Of a stretch of DNA of 64,000 bases, positions 41,525-52,975 are shown in pieces (position 1 is the stretch's first letter; every line of letters starts with the position of its first letter). The stretch comes from Dendrolimus kikuchii (lineage: Eukaryota > Arthropoda > Insecta > Lepidoptera > Lasiocampidae), in assembly GCA_019925095.2 (NCBI GenBank), contig CM034394.1:24538272-24602271 (forward strand), given 5' to 3'. A program made the translations under genes and the position numbers. Below the pieces are notes generated by a model. It had not been told where the DNA came from and did not search any database. It saw nothing but the letters and a program-made list of their open reading frames with translations.

Positions 41525-44002
41525 TAGCTCTGTGAAGTTGGCAACTTGAGTTGCGAATTTTTAAACCTACATTATCTCATTCGTTTGTCCATCGTTAGTC
41601 CACGTTTGGCCAGGAAAAAATTTCGTTTGCCCACCCTTGGTTCAAAAGTTAAAAAAAAAACAAAAATTGTTTGTGAAACTGGCACCTCCAATTGAGATTT
41701 TTTAACCAAACAATATATCATGTGTTAGCTCATCGTTAGTCGATGTTTGTCCAGGCAAAAGTTTCGTTTGCCTACCCTCAGATCAAAAGTTATTGAACAA
41801 AAACTTTTTTTTGAAAAATTAATTACGGTTCTCCCCATATTTTCCCCAGGTTTAGTGTTTATCGCACTTCAATAGGATACATCGTTAGCTCATCCAACGA
41901 ACTCAATTGTCCAGGCAAAAATTTCGTTTGCCCACCCTTAGTTCAAAAGTTATTAAAAAAACATGTTTTATTAGAAAAAACTTTTCTATTTTGGGAATTC
42001 GCAGTTTTATCATGCTCTTTCGCTTGAACAACGTAAGTGGAAGATTTTCCAATAGAAATCGTCGATTGTCCACACTCCGATCTGTTTTATTAATTTTTTT
42101 TTTGTTTGTTCATGTCATATTTTCGTGACGAGTGGAGATTTTTAAATATCGATGGACTCGTTCGTTTGCTAGTTATATAAACTCGATTGTCCAGGCAAAA
42201 GTTTCGTTTGCCCACCCTCAGATCAAAAGTTATTAAACAAAAATGTTTATTTCTGAAAAGTAATTTCGGTTCTTCCCATATTTTCGCGAGGTTTAGTGTT
42301 TATCACACTTTAATGGGCTATATCGTTAGCTCTTCTAACGAACTCGATTGTCCAAGTAAAAGTTTCGTTTGCCCACCCTCACATCAAAAGTTATTGAACA
42401 ATAACGTTTTTTTCTGAAAAAGTCATTTCGGTTCTTCCCATATTTCCGCGAGGTTTAGTGTTTATCACACTTGAATGGGCTATATCGTTAGCTCATCCAA
42501 CGAACTCGATTGTCCAGGTAAAAGTTTCGTTTGCCCCCCCCTAAGATCAAAAGTTATTGAACAAAAACCTTTTTTTCTGAAAAAGTCATTTCGGTTCTTC
42601 CCATATTTTCGCGAGGTTTAGTGTTTATCACACTTTAATAGGCTATATCGTTAGCTCTTCTAACGAACTCGATTGTCCAGGCAAAAGTTTCGTTTGCCCA
42701 CCCTCAGATCAAAAGTTATTAAACAAAAACCTTTTTTTTCTGAAAAAGTCATTTCGGTTCTTCCCATATTTCCGCGAGGTTTAGTGTTTATCACACTTGA
42801 ATGGGCTATATCGTTTGCTCATCCAACGAACTCGATTGTCCAGGCAAAAGTTTCGTTTGCCCACCCTCAGATCAAAAGTTATTGAACAAAAACCTTTTTT
42901 TCTGAAAAAGTCATTTCGGTTCTTCCCATATTTTCGCGAGGTTTAGTGTTTATCACACTTTAATAGGCTATATCGTTAGCTCTTCTAACGAACTCGATTG
43001 TCCGGGCAAAAGTTTCGTTTGCCCACCCTCAGATCAAAAGTTATTGAACAAAAACCTTTTTTTCTGAAAAAGTCATTTCGGTTCTTCCCATATTTCCGCG
43101 AGGTTTAGTGTTTATCACACTTGAATGGGCTATATCGTTTGCTCATCCAACGAACTCGATTGTCCAGGCAAAAGTTTCGTTTGCCCACCCTCAGATCAAA
43201 AGTTATTGAACAATAACCTTTTTTTTTCTGAAAAAGTCATTTCGGTTCTTCCCATATTTTCGCGAGATTTAGTGTTTATCACACTTGTATAGGCTATATC
43301 GTTAGCTCTTCTAACGAACTCGATTGTCCGGGCAAAAGTTTCGTTTGCCCACCCTCAGATCAAAAGTTATTGAACAAAAACCTTTTTTTCTGAAAAAGTC
43401 ATTTCGGTTCTTCCCATATTTCCGCGAGGTTTAGTGTTTATCACACTTGAATGGGCTATATCGTTTGCTCATCCAACGAACTCGATTGTCCAGGCAAAAG
43501 TTTCGTTTGCCCACCCTCAGATCAAAAGTTATTGAACAATAACGTTTTTTTTCTGAAAAAGTCATTTCGGTTCTTCCCATATTTTCGCGAGATTTAGTGT
43601 TTATCACACTTGTATAGGCTATATCGTTGGCTCATCTAACGTACTCGATTGTCCAGGTAAAAGTTTCGTTTGCCCACCCTCAGATCAAAAGTTATTGAAC
43701 AAAAACTTTTTTTCTGAAAAAGTCATTTCGGTTCTTCCCATATTTTCGCGAGGTTTAGTGTTTATCACATTTTAATGTGCTATATCGTTAGCTCATCCAA
43801 CGAACTCGATTGTCCAAGCAAAAGTTTCGTTTGTCCACCCTCAGATCAAAAGTTATTGAACTAAAACCTTTTTTTCTGAAAATGTAATTTTGGTTCTTCC
43901 CATATTTTCGCGAGGGTTAGGGTTTATCACACTTTAATGTGCTATATCGTTAGCTCATCCAACGAATTCGATTGTCCAGGCAAAAGTTTCGTTTACCCTC
44001 TC
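41525..44002 (+). repeat. Left satellite arm, ~162-bp monomers
   Basis: CTCGATTGTCCAGGCAAAAG starts recur at 42181, 42342, 42504, 42667, 42830, 42992, 43154, 43318, 43480, 43643, 43804 and 43966, i.e. spacing 161-164 bp. In most of the array two variants alternate ('gctcttctaac' and 'tttgctcatccaac'), a dimer of ~325 bp. The outermost ~650 bases (41525-42180) are degenerate. Open frames here are by-products. Confidence 0.9.
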
Positions 44003-44240
44003 TTAGTTCAAAAGTTAATAAACAAAACGTCCAAAAGAAAGCCAGTAATGTAATTCAAAGAACTAAAAAACGGCGTAAGTTATCAAAAAATTAAGAAAAA
44101 ATAGAATAAAACACATTCACATAGATTACAAGGGACCATGAAAATATTCAAAATGTCGGCCAATAAAGACAAAATATAATAATAATAATAATAATCGGCA
44201 AACAAACACACATATTGTATATCAAATAAATAGTAAATGG

Positions 44241-44340
44241 TTTTCAGTCGGTTCTACCAGTCGCCGGCCGCTACCATGGCAGGCGCGCTTCGTTCGCTCG
44301 GCTCGTGCGGTTTTGTTTGAAGCTGACCTAACCTAACCAA
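44241..44340 (+). promoter_or_regulatory. CpG-rich block upstream of the plus-strand frame
   Basis: CAGTCGCCGGCCGCTACCAT, GGCGCGCTTCGTTCGCTCGG, then CCTAACCTAACC. It lies 155 bases before the ATG at 44496. It is the only CpG-dense DNA within several kb and is kept in both arms, so a promoter is a reasonable guess. No TATA or initiator was assigned. Confidence 0.4.
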
Positions 44341-44495
44341 AATCACTGTTGTACTCACTGGTCTCTACCTTTCACCACCCATCACAATAATATTAGTGAC
44401 AAAATAGGTAAGGTTATGTTTACCATAAATTAATATACCTACTATTTAAAATACGTGTACCAGATATCTGAATAGCAACCAAACCGCGTTCTAAT

Positions 44496-45064
44496 ATGTG
44501 TGATCAAGAGAATAAGGGTGGGAAAACCTATAGAGTTCCAAAAAAAGGATGGACAGATTTGATGGCAAAAGAATTTTTCCTCGAGACAGAAGTGCCTTGC
44601 GCTTGCACTTGCAATTTTGAATTAATAACGAAATGTACAAATTGTACAGAGAAAGTAAAAAACATAAATATCTTGGATATGGACGGGATTGGCGAAGGAT
44701 TGCGCTTTGCAATGTATTTGAACAAATTTCTTCAACAGACACTAATAGATAGGGAAGAAGAATGCAAAAGATGCTCGTGCAAAAAAAGTCATTCTAAAGG
44801 AGGGTCCGTTCATATTTATCGACACACAAGTTTTTTTAACAGTTAATAAATCAAAATATAATGGTATAATTTCTTTAGCAGAAATTCCAGGAAAAATTAA
44901 AATACAAGATATTGAGTATGTTTTAGGTGGTGTTATTTGTCATAAGCCGGAACATTATACTGCTTATTGTAGGAGCGTGACGGGGACATGGTTAGAAAAG
45001 CTCCCGAAACAAATCCGAGGAAAAGGATCAATCAATGTTGAAAGTATTTTCTACATTAGAATTT
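44496..45064 (+). pseudogene. Small protein with Cys-rich N-part and peptidase-C19-like tail, frameshifted
   Basis: The frame from ATG 44496 (MCDQENKGGKTYRVPKKG start) runs 116 codons to 44846. It has cysteine pairs at residues ~34-47 (CACTCNF, CTNC) and ~89-93 (CKRCSC). Just after these, at an A7 run (44786-44792), the coding signal moves to another frame, which continues for ~87 codons to a TAA at 45062-45064. That part shows a hydrophobic FIFIDT motif, LAEIPGKIKI, a VLGGVICHKP strand and the HYTAYCRS box followed by GTW. The HY-x-AYCR-x-W pattern is like the His region of C19 ubiquitin hydrolases and of similar C-termini in insect NOF/MULE-type transposon proteins (recollection, not searched). 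No Cys-box domain is present. The first ~36 codons lie inside the inverted arm. Whether the A7 shift is a mutation, a sequencing error or a programmed event cannot be told. Confidence 0.5.
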
Positions 45065-45401
45065 AAAGTCTAGATATTGTAGAGAAAAAAATTATTACGT
45101 ACACATCTATTTAATTATTTTTTTTCATTTACAAGTCGATCCAAACCGGTCTCCGCCTACTTGGACTAGATCAGTTTGCAATATATCACATTTCGATAAT
45201 GATTTCATATTTACATGATGTCTGATATTACTTAGATATTAACACTTATCCCTGAACCGTCAATAACATGACCAATCTGGAGCAAAGTCATCGTTTTGTG
45301 GGCATTTTTCTGGAATTTCACTTCGTACAAAATTGTACTTTGGTTATAAATAAGAAAATACAATAAAAAGCAAATGCTTCAAAAATATATAATGACTCCA
45401 T

Positions 45402-45650
45402 CGCCAGAAGCTGGTTTCTCGAGTTTCTTCTCGCTGGAATGAGCGTCGAAAGTAGCTGCTGCACATTCCTTACAACATCCATGGATCTTCAAAAAAACTT
45501 CAGCTTCTGGCGAATCATAGACTTAATGCATTTGAAAATATAGGCGCAAGGCACTTCTGTCTCGAGGAAAAATTCTTTTGCCATCAAATCTGTCCATCCT
45601 TTTTTTAGAACTCTATAGGTTTTCCCACCCTTATTCTCTGGATGACACAT
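45402..45650 (-). pseudogene. Convergent mirror frame with alternative C-terminus
   Basis: On the minus strand an ATG at 45650 mirrors exactly the plus-strand ATG. Its start, MCHPENKGGKTYRV, differs at residues 3-4 (HP for DQ). After ~36 shared codons it enters unique sequence and stops at 45489. Another minus frame across the same region carries S-P-E-A-E-V-F-L-K-I-H-G-C-C-K-E-C and stops near 45402. This suggests the remnant of a different, zinc-binding segment (CCxxC). A T7 run sits between the frames. Function is not recognised. Confidence 0.4.
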
Positions 45651-45805
45651 ATTAGAACGCGGTTTGGTTGCTATTCAGATATCTGGTACACGTATTTTAA
45701 ATAGTAGGTATATTAATTTATGGTAAACATAACCTTACCTATTTTGTCACTAATATTATTGTGATGGGTGGTGAAAGGTAGAGACCAGTGAGTACAACAG
45801 TGATT

Positions 45806-45905
45806 TTGGTTAGGTTAGGTCAGCTTCAAACAAAACCGCACGAGCCGAGCGAACGAAGCGCGCCTGCCATGGTAGCGGCCGGCGACTGGTAGAACCGACT
45901 GAAAA
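45806..45905 (-). promoter_or_regulatory. CpG-rich block, mirror copy
   Basis: Reverse complement of 44241-44340, upstream of the minus-strand frame. Same reasoning and caveats. Confidence 0.4.
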
Positions 45906-46143
45906 CCATTTACTATTTATTTGATATACAATATGTGTGTTTGTTTGCCGATTATTATTATTATTATTATATTTTGTCTTTATTGGCCGACATTTTAAAT
46001 ATTTTCATGGTCCCTTGTAATCTATGTGAATGTGTTTTATTCTATTTTTTCTTAATTTTTTGATAACTTACGCCGTTTTTTAGTTCTTTGATTTACATTA
46101 CTGGCTTTCTTTTGGACGTTTTGTTTATTAACTTTTGAACTAA

Positions 46144-49100
46144 GGGAGGGTAAACGAAACTTTTGCCTGGACAATCGAATTCGTTGGATGAGCTAACGAT
46201 ATAGCACATTAAAGTGTGATAAACACTAACCCTCGCGAAAATATGGGAAGAACCGAAATTACTTTTTCAGAAAAAAACGTTTTTGTTCAATAACTTTTAA
46301 TCTGAGGGTGGGCAAACGAAATTTTTGCCCGGACAATCGAGTTCGTTAGATGAGCTAACGATATAGCCTATACAAGTGTGATAAACACTAAACCTCGCAA
46401 AAATATGGGAAGAACCGAAATGACTTTTTCAGAAAAAAACGTTTTTGTTCAATAACTTTTGATCTGAGGGTGGTCAAACGCAACTGTTGCCTGGACAATC
46501 GAGTTCGTTGGATGAGCTAACGATATAGCCTATTAAAGTGTGATAAACACTAACCCCCGCGAAAATATGGGAAGAACCGAAATTACTTTTTCAGAAAAAA
46601 ACGTTTTTGTTCAATAACTTTTGATCTGAGGGTGGGCAAACGAAATTTTTGCCTGGACAATCGAGTAAGTTAGATGAGCCAACGATATAGCCTATACAAG
46701 TGTGATAAACACTAAATCTCGCGAAAATATGGGAAGAACCGAAATGACTTTTTCAGAAAAAAAAACGTTATTGTTCAATAACTTTTGATCTGAGGGTGGG
46801 CAAACGAAACTTTTGCCCGGACAATCGAGTTCGTTGGATGAGCAAACGATATAGCCCATTCAAGTGTGATAAACACTAAACCTCGCGGAAATATGGGAAG
46901 AACCGAAATGACTTTTTCAGAAAAAAACGTTATTGTTCAATAACTTTTGATGTGAGGGTGGGCAAACGAAACTTTTGCCTGGACAATCGAGTTCGTTGGA
47001 TGAGCAAACGATATAGCCCATTCAAGTGTGATAAATACTAACCCTCGCGAAAATATGGGAAGAACCGAAATTACTTTTTCAGAAAAAAACGTTTTTGTTC
47101 AATAACTTTTGATCTGAGGGTGGTCAAACGCAACTGTTTCCTGAACAATCGAGTTCATTGGATGAGCTAACGATATAGCCTATTAAAGTGTGATAAACAC
47201 TAACCCCCGCGAAAATATGGGAAGAACCGAAATTACTTTTTCAGAAAAAAACGTTTTTGTTCAATAACTTTTGATCTGAGGGTGGGCAAACGAAACTTTT
47301 GCCTGGACAATCGAGTACGTTAGATGAGCCAACGATATAGCCTATACAAGTGTGATAAACACTAAATATCGCGAAAATATGGGAAGCACCGAAATGACTT
47401 TTTCAGAAAAAAAAACGTTATTGTTCAATAACTTTTGATCTGAGGGTGGGCAAACGAAACTTTTGCCCGGACAATCGAGTTCGTTGGATGAGCAAACGAT
47501 ATAGCCCATTCAAGTGTGATAAACACTAAACCTCGCGGAAATATGGGAAGAACCGAAATGACTTTTTCAGAAAAAAACGTTATTGTTCAATAACTTTTGA
47601 TGTGAGGGTGGGCAAACGAAACTTTTGCCCGGACAATCGAGTTCGTTGGATGAGCAAACGACATAGCCCATTCAAGTGTGATAAATACTAACCCTCGCGA
47701 AAATATGGGAAGAACCGAAATTACTTTTTCAGAAAAAAACGTTATTGTTCAATAACTTTTGATCTGAGGGTGGGCAAACGAAACTGTTGCCTGGACAATC
47801 GAGTTCGTTGGATGAGCTAACGATATAGCCTATTAAAGTGTGATAAACACTAACCCCCGCGAAAATATGGGAAGAACCGAAATTACTTTTTCAGAAAAAA
47901 ACGTTATTGTTCAATAACTTTTGATCTGAGGGTGGTCAAACGCAACTGTTGCCTGAACAATCGAGTTCGTTGGATGAGCTAACGATATAGCCTATTAAAG
48001 TGTGATAAACACTAACCCCCGCGAAAATATCGGAAGAACCGAAATTACTTTTTCAGAAAAAAACGTTTTTGTTCAATAACTTTTGATCTGAGGGTGGGCA
48101 AACGAAATTTTTGCCTGGACAATCGAGTACGTTAGATGAGCCAACGATATAGCCTATACAAGTGTGATAAACACTAAATCTCGCGAAAATATGGGAAGAA
48201 CCGAAATGACTTTTTCAGAAAAAAACGTTATTGTTCAATAACTTTTGATCTGACGGTGGGCAAACGAAACTTTTGCCTGGACAATCGAGTACGTTAGATG
48301 AGCCAACGATATAGCCTATACAAGTGTGATAAACACTAAATCTCGCGAAAATATGGGAAGCACCGAAATGACTTTTTCAGAAAAAAAAACGTTATTGTTC
48401 AATAACTTTTGATCTGAGGGTGGGCAAACGAAACTTTTGCCCGGACAATCGATTTCGTTGGATGAGCAAACGATATAGCCCATTCAAGTGTGATAAACAC
48501 TAAACCTCGCGGAAATATGGGAAGAACCGAAATGACTTTTTCAGAAAAAAACGTTATTGTTCAATAACTTTTGATGTGAGGGTGGGCAAACGAAACTTTT
48601 GCCCGGACAATCGAGTTCGTTGGATGAGCAAACGACATAGCCCATTCAAGTGTGATAAATACTAACCCTCGCGAAAATATGGGAAGAACCGAAATTACTT
48701 TTTCAGAAAAAAACGTTATTGTTCAATAACTTTTGATCTGAGGGTGGGCAAACGAAACTGTTGCCTGGACAATCGAGTTCGTTGGATGAGCTAACGATAT
48801 AGCCTATTAAAGTGTGATAAACACTAACCCCCGCGAAAATATGGGAAGAACCGAAATTACTTTTTCAGAAAAAAACGTTATTGTTCAATAACTTTTGATC
48901 TGAGGGTGGTCAAACGCAACTGTTGCCTGGACAATCGAGTTCGTTGGATGAGCTAACGATATAGCCTATTAAAGTGTGATAAACACTAACCCCCGCGAAA
49001 ATATCGGAAGAACCGAAATTACTTTTTCAGAAAAAAACGTTTTTGTTCAATAACTTTTGATCTGAGGGTGGGCAAACGAAATTTTTGCCTGGACAATCGA

Positions 49101-52100
49101 GTACGTTAGATGAGCCAACGATATAGCCTATACAAGTGTGATAAACACTAAATCTCGCGAAAATATGGGAAGAACCGAAATGACTTTTTCAGAAAAAAAC
49201 GTTATTGTTCAATATTTTTTGATCTGACGGTGGGCAAACGAAACTTTTGCCTGGACAATCGAGTACGTTAGATGAGCCAACGATATAGCCTATACAAGTG
49301 TGATAAACACTAAACCTCGCGGAAATATGGGAAGAACCGAAATGACTTTTTCAGAAAAAAACGTTATTGTTCAATAACTTTTGATCTGAGGGTGGTCAAA
49401 CGCAACTGTTGCCTGGACAATCGAGTTCGTTGGATGAGCTAACGATATAGCCTATTAAAGTGTGATAAACACTAACCCCCGCGAAAATATGGGAAGAACC
49501 GAAATGACTTTTTCAGAAAAAAACGTTATTGTTCAATAACTTTTGATGTGAGGGTGGGCAAACGAAACTTTTGCCTGGACAATCGAGTTCGTTGGATGAG
49601 CAAACGATATAGCCCATTCAAGTGTGATAAATACTAACCCTCGCGAAAATATGGGAAGAACCGAAATTACTTTTTCAGAAAAAAACGTTTTTGTTCAATA
49701 ACTTTTGATCTGAGGGTGGTCAAACGCAACTGTTTCCTGAACAATCGAGTTCGTTGGATGAGCTAACGATATAGCCTATTAAAGTGTGATAAACACTAAC
49801 CCCCGCGAAAATATGGGAAGAACCGAAATTACTTTTTCAGAAAAAAACGTTTTTGTTCAATAACTTTTGATCTGAGGGTGGGCAAACGAAACTTTTGCCT
49901 GGACAATCGAGTACGTTAGATGAGCCAACGATATAGCCTATACAAGTGTGATAAACACTAAATCTCGCGAAAATATGGGAAGAACCGAAATGACTTTTTC
50001 AGAAAAAAACGTTATTGTTCAATAACTTTTGATGTGAGGGTGGGCAAACGAAACTTTTGCCTGGACAATCGAGTTCGTTGGATGAGCAAACGATATAGCC
50101 CATTCAAGTGTGATAAATACTAACCCTCGCGAAAATATGGGAAGAACCGAAATTACTTTTTCAGAAAAAACGTTTTTGTTCAATAACTTTTGATCTGAGG
50201 GTGGTCAAACGCAACTGTTTCCTGAACAATCGAGTTCGTTGGATGAGCTAACGATATAGCCTATTAAAGTGTGATAAACACTAACCCCCGCGAAAATATG
50301 GGAAGAACCGAAATTACTTTTTCAGAAAAAAACGTTTTTGTTCAATAACTTTTGATCTGAGGGTGGGCAAACGAAACTTTTGCCTGGACAATCGAGTACG
50401 TTAGATGAGCCAACGATATAGCCTATACAAGTGTGATAAACACTAAATCTCGCGAAAATATGGGAAGAACCGAAATGACTTTTTCAGAAAAAAAAACGTT
50501 ATTGTTCAATAACTTTTGATCTGAGGGTGGGCAAACGAAACTTTTGCCCGGACAATCGAGTTCGTTGGATGAGCAAACGATATAGCCCATTCAAGTGTGA
50601 TAAACACTAAACCTCGCGGAAATATGGGAAGAACCGAAATGACTTTTTCAGAAAAAAACGTTATTGTTCAATAACTTTTGATGTGAGGGTGGGCAAACGA
50701 AACTTTTGCCTGGACAATCGAGTTCGTTGGATGAGCAAACGATATAGCCCATTCAAGTGTGATAAATACTAACCCTCGCGAAAATATGGGAAGAACCGAA
50801 ATTACTTTTTCAGAAAAAAACGTTTTTGTTCAATAACTTTTGATCTGAGGGTGGTCAAACGCAACTGTTTCCTGAACAATCGAGTTCGTTGGATGAGCTA
50901 ACGATATAGCCTATTAAAGTGTGATAAACACTAACCCCCGCGAAAATATGGGAAGAACCGAAATTACTTTTTCAGAAAAAAACGTTTTTGTTCAATAACT
51001 TTTGATCTGAGGGTGGGCAAACGAAACTTTTGCCTGGACAATCGAGTACGTTAGATGAGCCAACGATATAGCCTATACAAGTGTGATAAACACTAAATCT
51101 CGCGAAAATATGGGAAGAACCGAAATTACTTTTTCAGAAAAAAACGTTATTGTTCAATAACTTTTGATCTGAGGGTGGGCAAACGAAACTGTTGCCTGGA
51201 CAATCGAGTTCGTTGGATGAGCTAACGATATAGCCTATTAAAGTGTGATAAACACTAACCCCCGCGAAAATATGGGAAGAACCGAAATTACTTTTTCAGA
51301 AAAAAACGTTATTGTTCAATAACTTTTGATCTGAGGGTGGTCAAACGCAACTGTTGCCTGGACAATTGAGTTCGTTGGATGAGCTAACGATATAGCCTAT
51401 TAAAGTGTGATAAACACTAACCCCCGCGAAAATATGGGAAGAACCGAAATTACTTTTTCAGAAAAAAACGTTTTTGTTCAATAACTTTTGATCTGAGGGT
51501 GGGCAAACGAAATTTTTGCCTGGACAATCGAGTACGTTAGATGAGCCAACGATATAGCCTATACAAGTGTGATAAACACTAAATCTCGCGAAAATATGGG
51601 AAGAACCGAAATGACTTTTTCAGAAAAAAACGTTTTTGTTCAATAACTTTTGATCTGAGGGTGGGCAAACGAAACTTTTGCCTGGACAATCGAGTACGTT
51701 AGATGAGCCAACGATATAGCCTATACAAGTGTGATAAACACTAAACCTCGCGGAAATATGGGAAGAACCGAAATGACTTTTTCAGAAAAAAACGTTATTG
51801 TTCAATAACTTTTGGTCTGAGGGTGGGCAAACGAAACTTTTGCCCGGACAATCGAGTTCGTTGGATGAGCAAACGATATAGCCCATTCAAGTGTGATAAA
51901 TACTAACCCTCGCGAAAATATGGGAAGAACCGAAATGACTTTTTTAGAAAAAAAAAGTTTTTGTTCAATAACTTTTGTTCTGAGGGTAGGCAAACGAAAC
52001 TTTTGACTGGACAATCGAGTTCGTTGGATAAGCTAACGATATAGCCCATTAAAGTGTGATAAACACTAACCCTCGCGAAAATATGGGAAGAACCGAAATT

Positions 52101-52313
52101 ACTTTTTCAGAAAAAAACGTTTTTGTTCAATAACTTTTGATCTGAGGGAGGTCAAACGCAACTGTTGCCTGGACAATCGAATTCGTTGGATGAGCTAACA
52201 ATGTAGCCCATTCAAGTGTGATAAACACTAACCCTCGCGAAAATATGGGAAGAATCCAAATTACTTTTTCAGAAAAAATTGTTTTTGTTCAATAACTTTT
52301 GATCTATCGCTAT
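46144..52313 (-). repeat. Right satellite arm, ~38 monomers with higher-order repeats
   Basis: The same ~162-bp monomer in inverted orientation (GACAATCGAGTTCGTTGGAT, GTGATAAACACTAA, GGGAAGAACCGAAAT, AATAACTTTTGATCTGAGGG). Four monomer variants follow in a recurring order. A: GCTAACGATATAGCCTATTA, from 46506. B: CCAACGATATAGCCTATACA, from 46668. C: CAAACGATATAGCCCATTCA with CTCGCGGAAAT, from 46833. D: as C but AAATACTAACCC, from 46996. The cycle restarts at 47157 and 47810, a ~650-bp unit. Later cycles contain doubled or skipped variants. It ends inside a monomer at 52313 against LINE sequence. Confidence 0.9.
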
Positions 52314-52345
52314 TAGCGATTTCTTCCAGACAACTTTTGGATGGA
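52314..52345 (-). repeat. Hairpin-LINE fragment at the array edge
   Basis: ATCGCTATTAGCGATTTCTTCCAGACAAC (in two parts) is the LINE stem-loop. The LINE is truncated exactly where the satellite ends. Confidence 0.65.
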
Positions 52346-52504
52346 CCAAAAAGTTGATAAGAACAGAGGTATGTTGCATTATTCTCACTACCGAATCACT
52401 ATCTTATAAATATATTTATACATGATACAATATACATATATTAATAAAAAAAATGAAAATATACTATAATACGATATATGTATATAAAATATTATAAAAT
52501 ACAC

Positions 52505-52693
52505 TGACATCACCTTCTGCTAGTACACGATCAATTTGATCATGGAAGGTGTGTCGTGGCCTTCCACAACTTCTGCATCCATCCACTTTTGCATTGTATA
52601 TCTGTTTAGTCATTCTTTCACCATGCATTCTTTCCACATGCCCGAACCACCGAAGCATTCCTTTCCTTACCTTCACCCCGACACTCTCTTTCG
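52505..52693 (-). pseudogene. RTE-A fragment truncated at both ends
   Basis: Encodes KGMLRWFGHVERMHGERMTK to DRVLAEGD on the minus strand. Unlike other copies it lacks the last ~40 codons and the ATGT tail, so it was cut after insertion. Confidence 0.75.
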
Positions 52694-52721
52694 TGTTTTA
52701 AAGCTTAAATATATCCGTCTA

Positions 52722-52975
52722 TCCGTGGAGGAACGGAGAAAGAATATAATTTCCTGAGGCCGAGCAGCCTGTCGTAAGAGGCGACTAAACAACACACAGC
52801 CAGGTGGTAGGGTATTTGTGTTGTGTTCCGGCATTAGTGACCAGGTTCCAGTCTCCCTTAAGAGAGCAGCAGCGCATTTGTAGCACCTTTGGTATTGCAA
52901 ATGTCTATAGGCGATGGTAATCGCTTTCCACCAAGTGGGCCGTCTGCCTGTCTGCTGAACTACTGAAAAAAAAAT
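52722..52975 (+). repeat. S1 repeat with central deletion
   Basis: CCGTGGAGGAACGGAGAAAG to GCTGAACTACTGAAAAAAAA. About 65 bases after GGTAGGGTATTTG are missing. Confidence 0.8.

Larger units (their letters stand above)
44003..46143. mobile_element. Core of foldback-like element: two 600-bp inverted arms and unique centre
   Basis: 44003-44602 and 45544-46143 are reverse complements of equal length with about seven differences seen. The unique centre is 941 bp. Each arm holds an A-rich UTR-like part, a (TAA)n run, a CpG-rich block and the first ~36 codons of one protein. The outer sides continue directly into satellite arrays of opposite orientation. This layout (long inverted termini made of tandem repeats round a short coding core) is that of foldback elements. 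No target duplication at the outer ends could be found. Confidence 0.75.

Noticed and set aside
41907..42885. Several 70-76-codon frames starting MSRQKFRLPTL, repeated
   Set aside because: They repeat with the satellite monomer and are out of phase with any conservation; by-products of the array (same at 51802-52014).
44325..44340. Telomere-like CCTAACCTAACC
   Set aside because: Only two units of the insect CCTAA motif, embedded in the CpG block; no array.
44003..46143. Palindrome as a pure assembly artefact
   Set aside because: The arms differ at several positions and the flanking arrays differ in length and variant order, so it is not a simple mirrored duplication of reads; long-read proof is still needed.
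46144..52313. CRISPR-like array
   Set aside because: The repeats are ~162 bp, contiguous, without unique spacers, in eukaryotic DNA.
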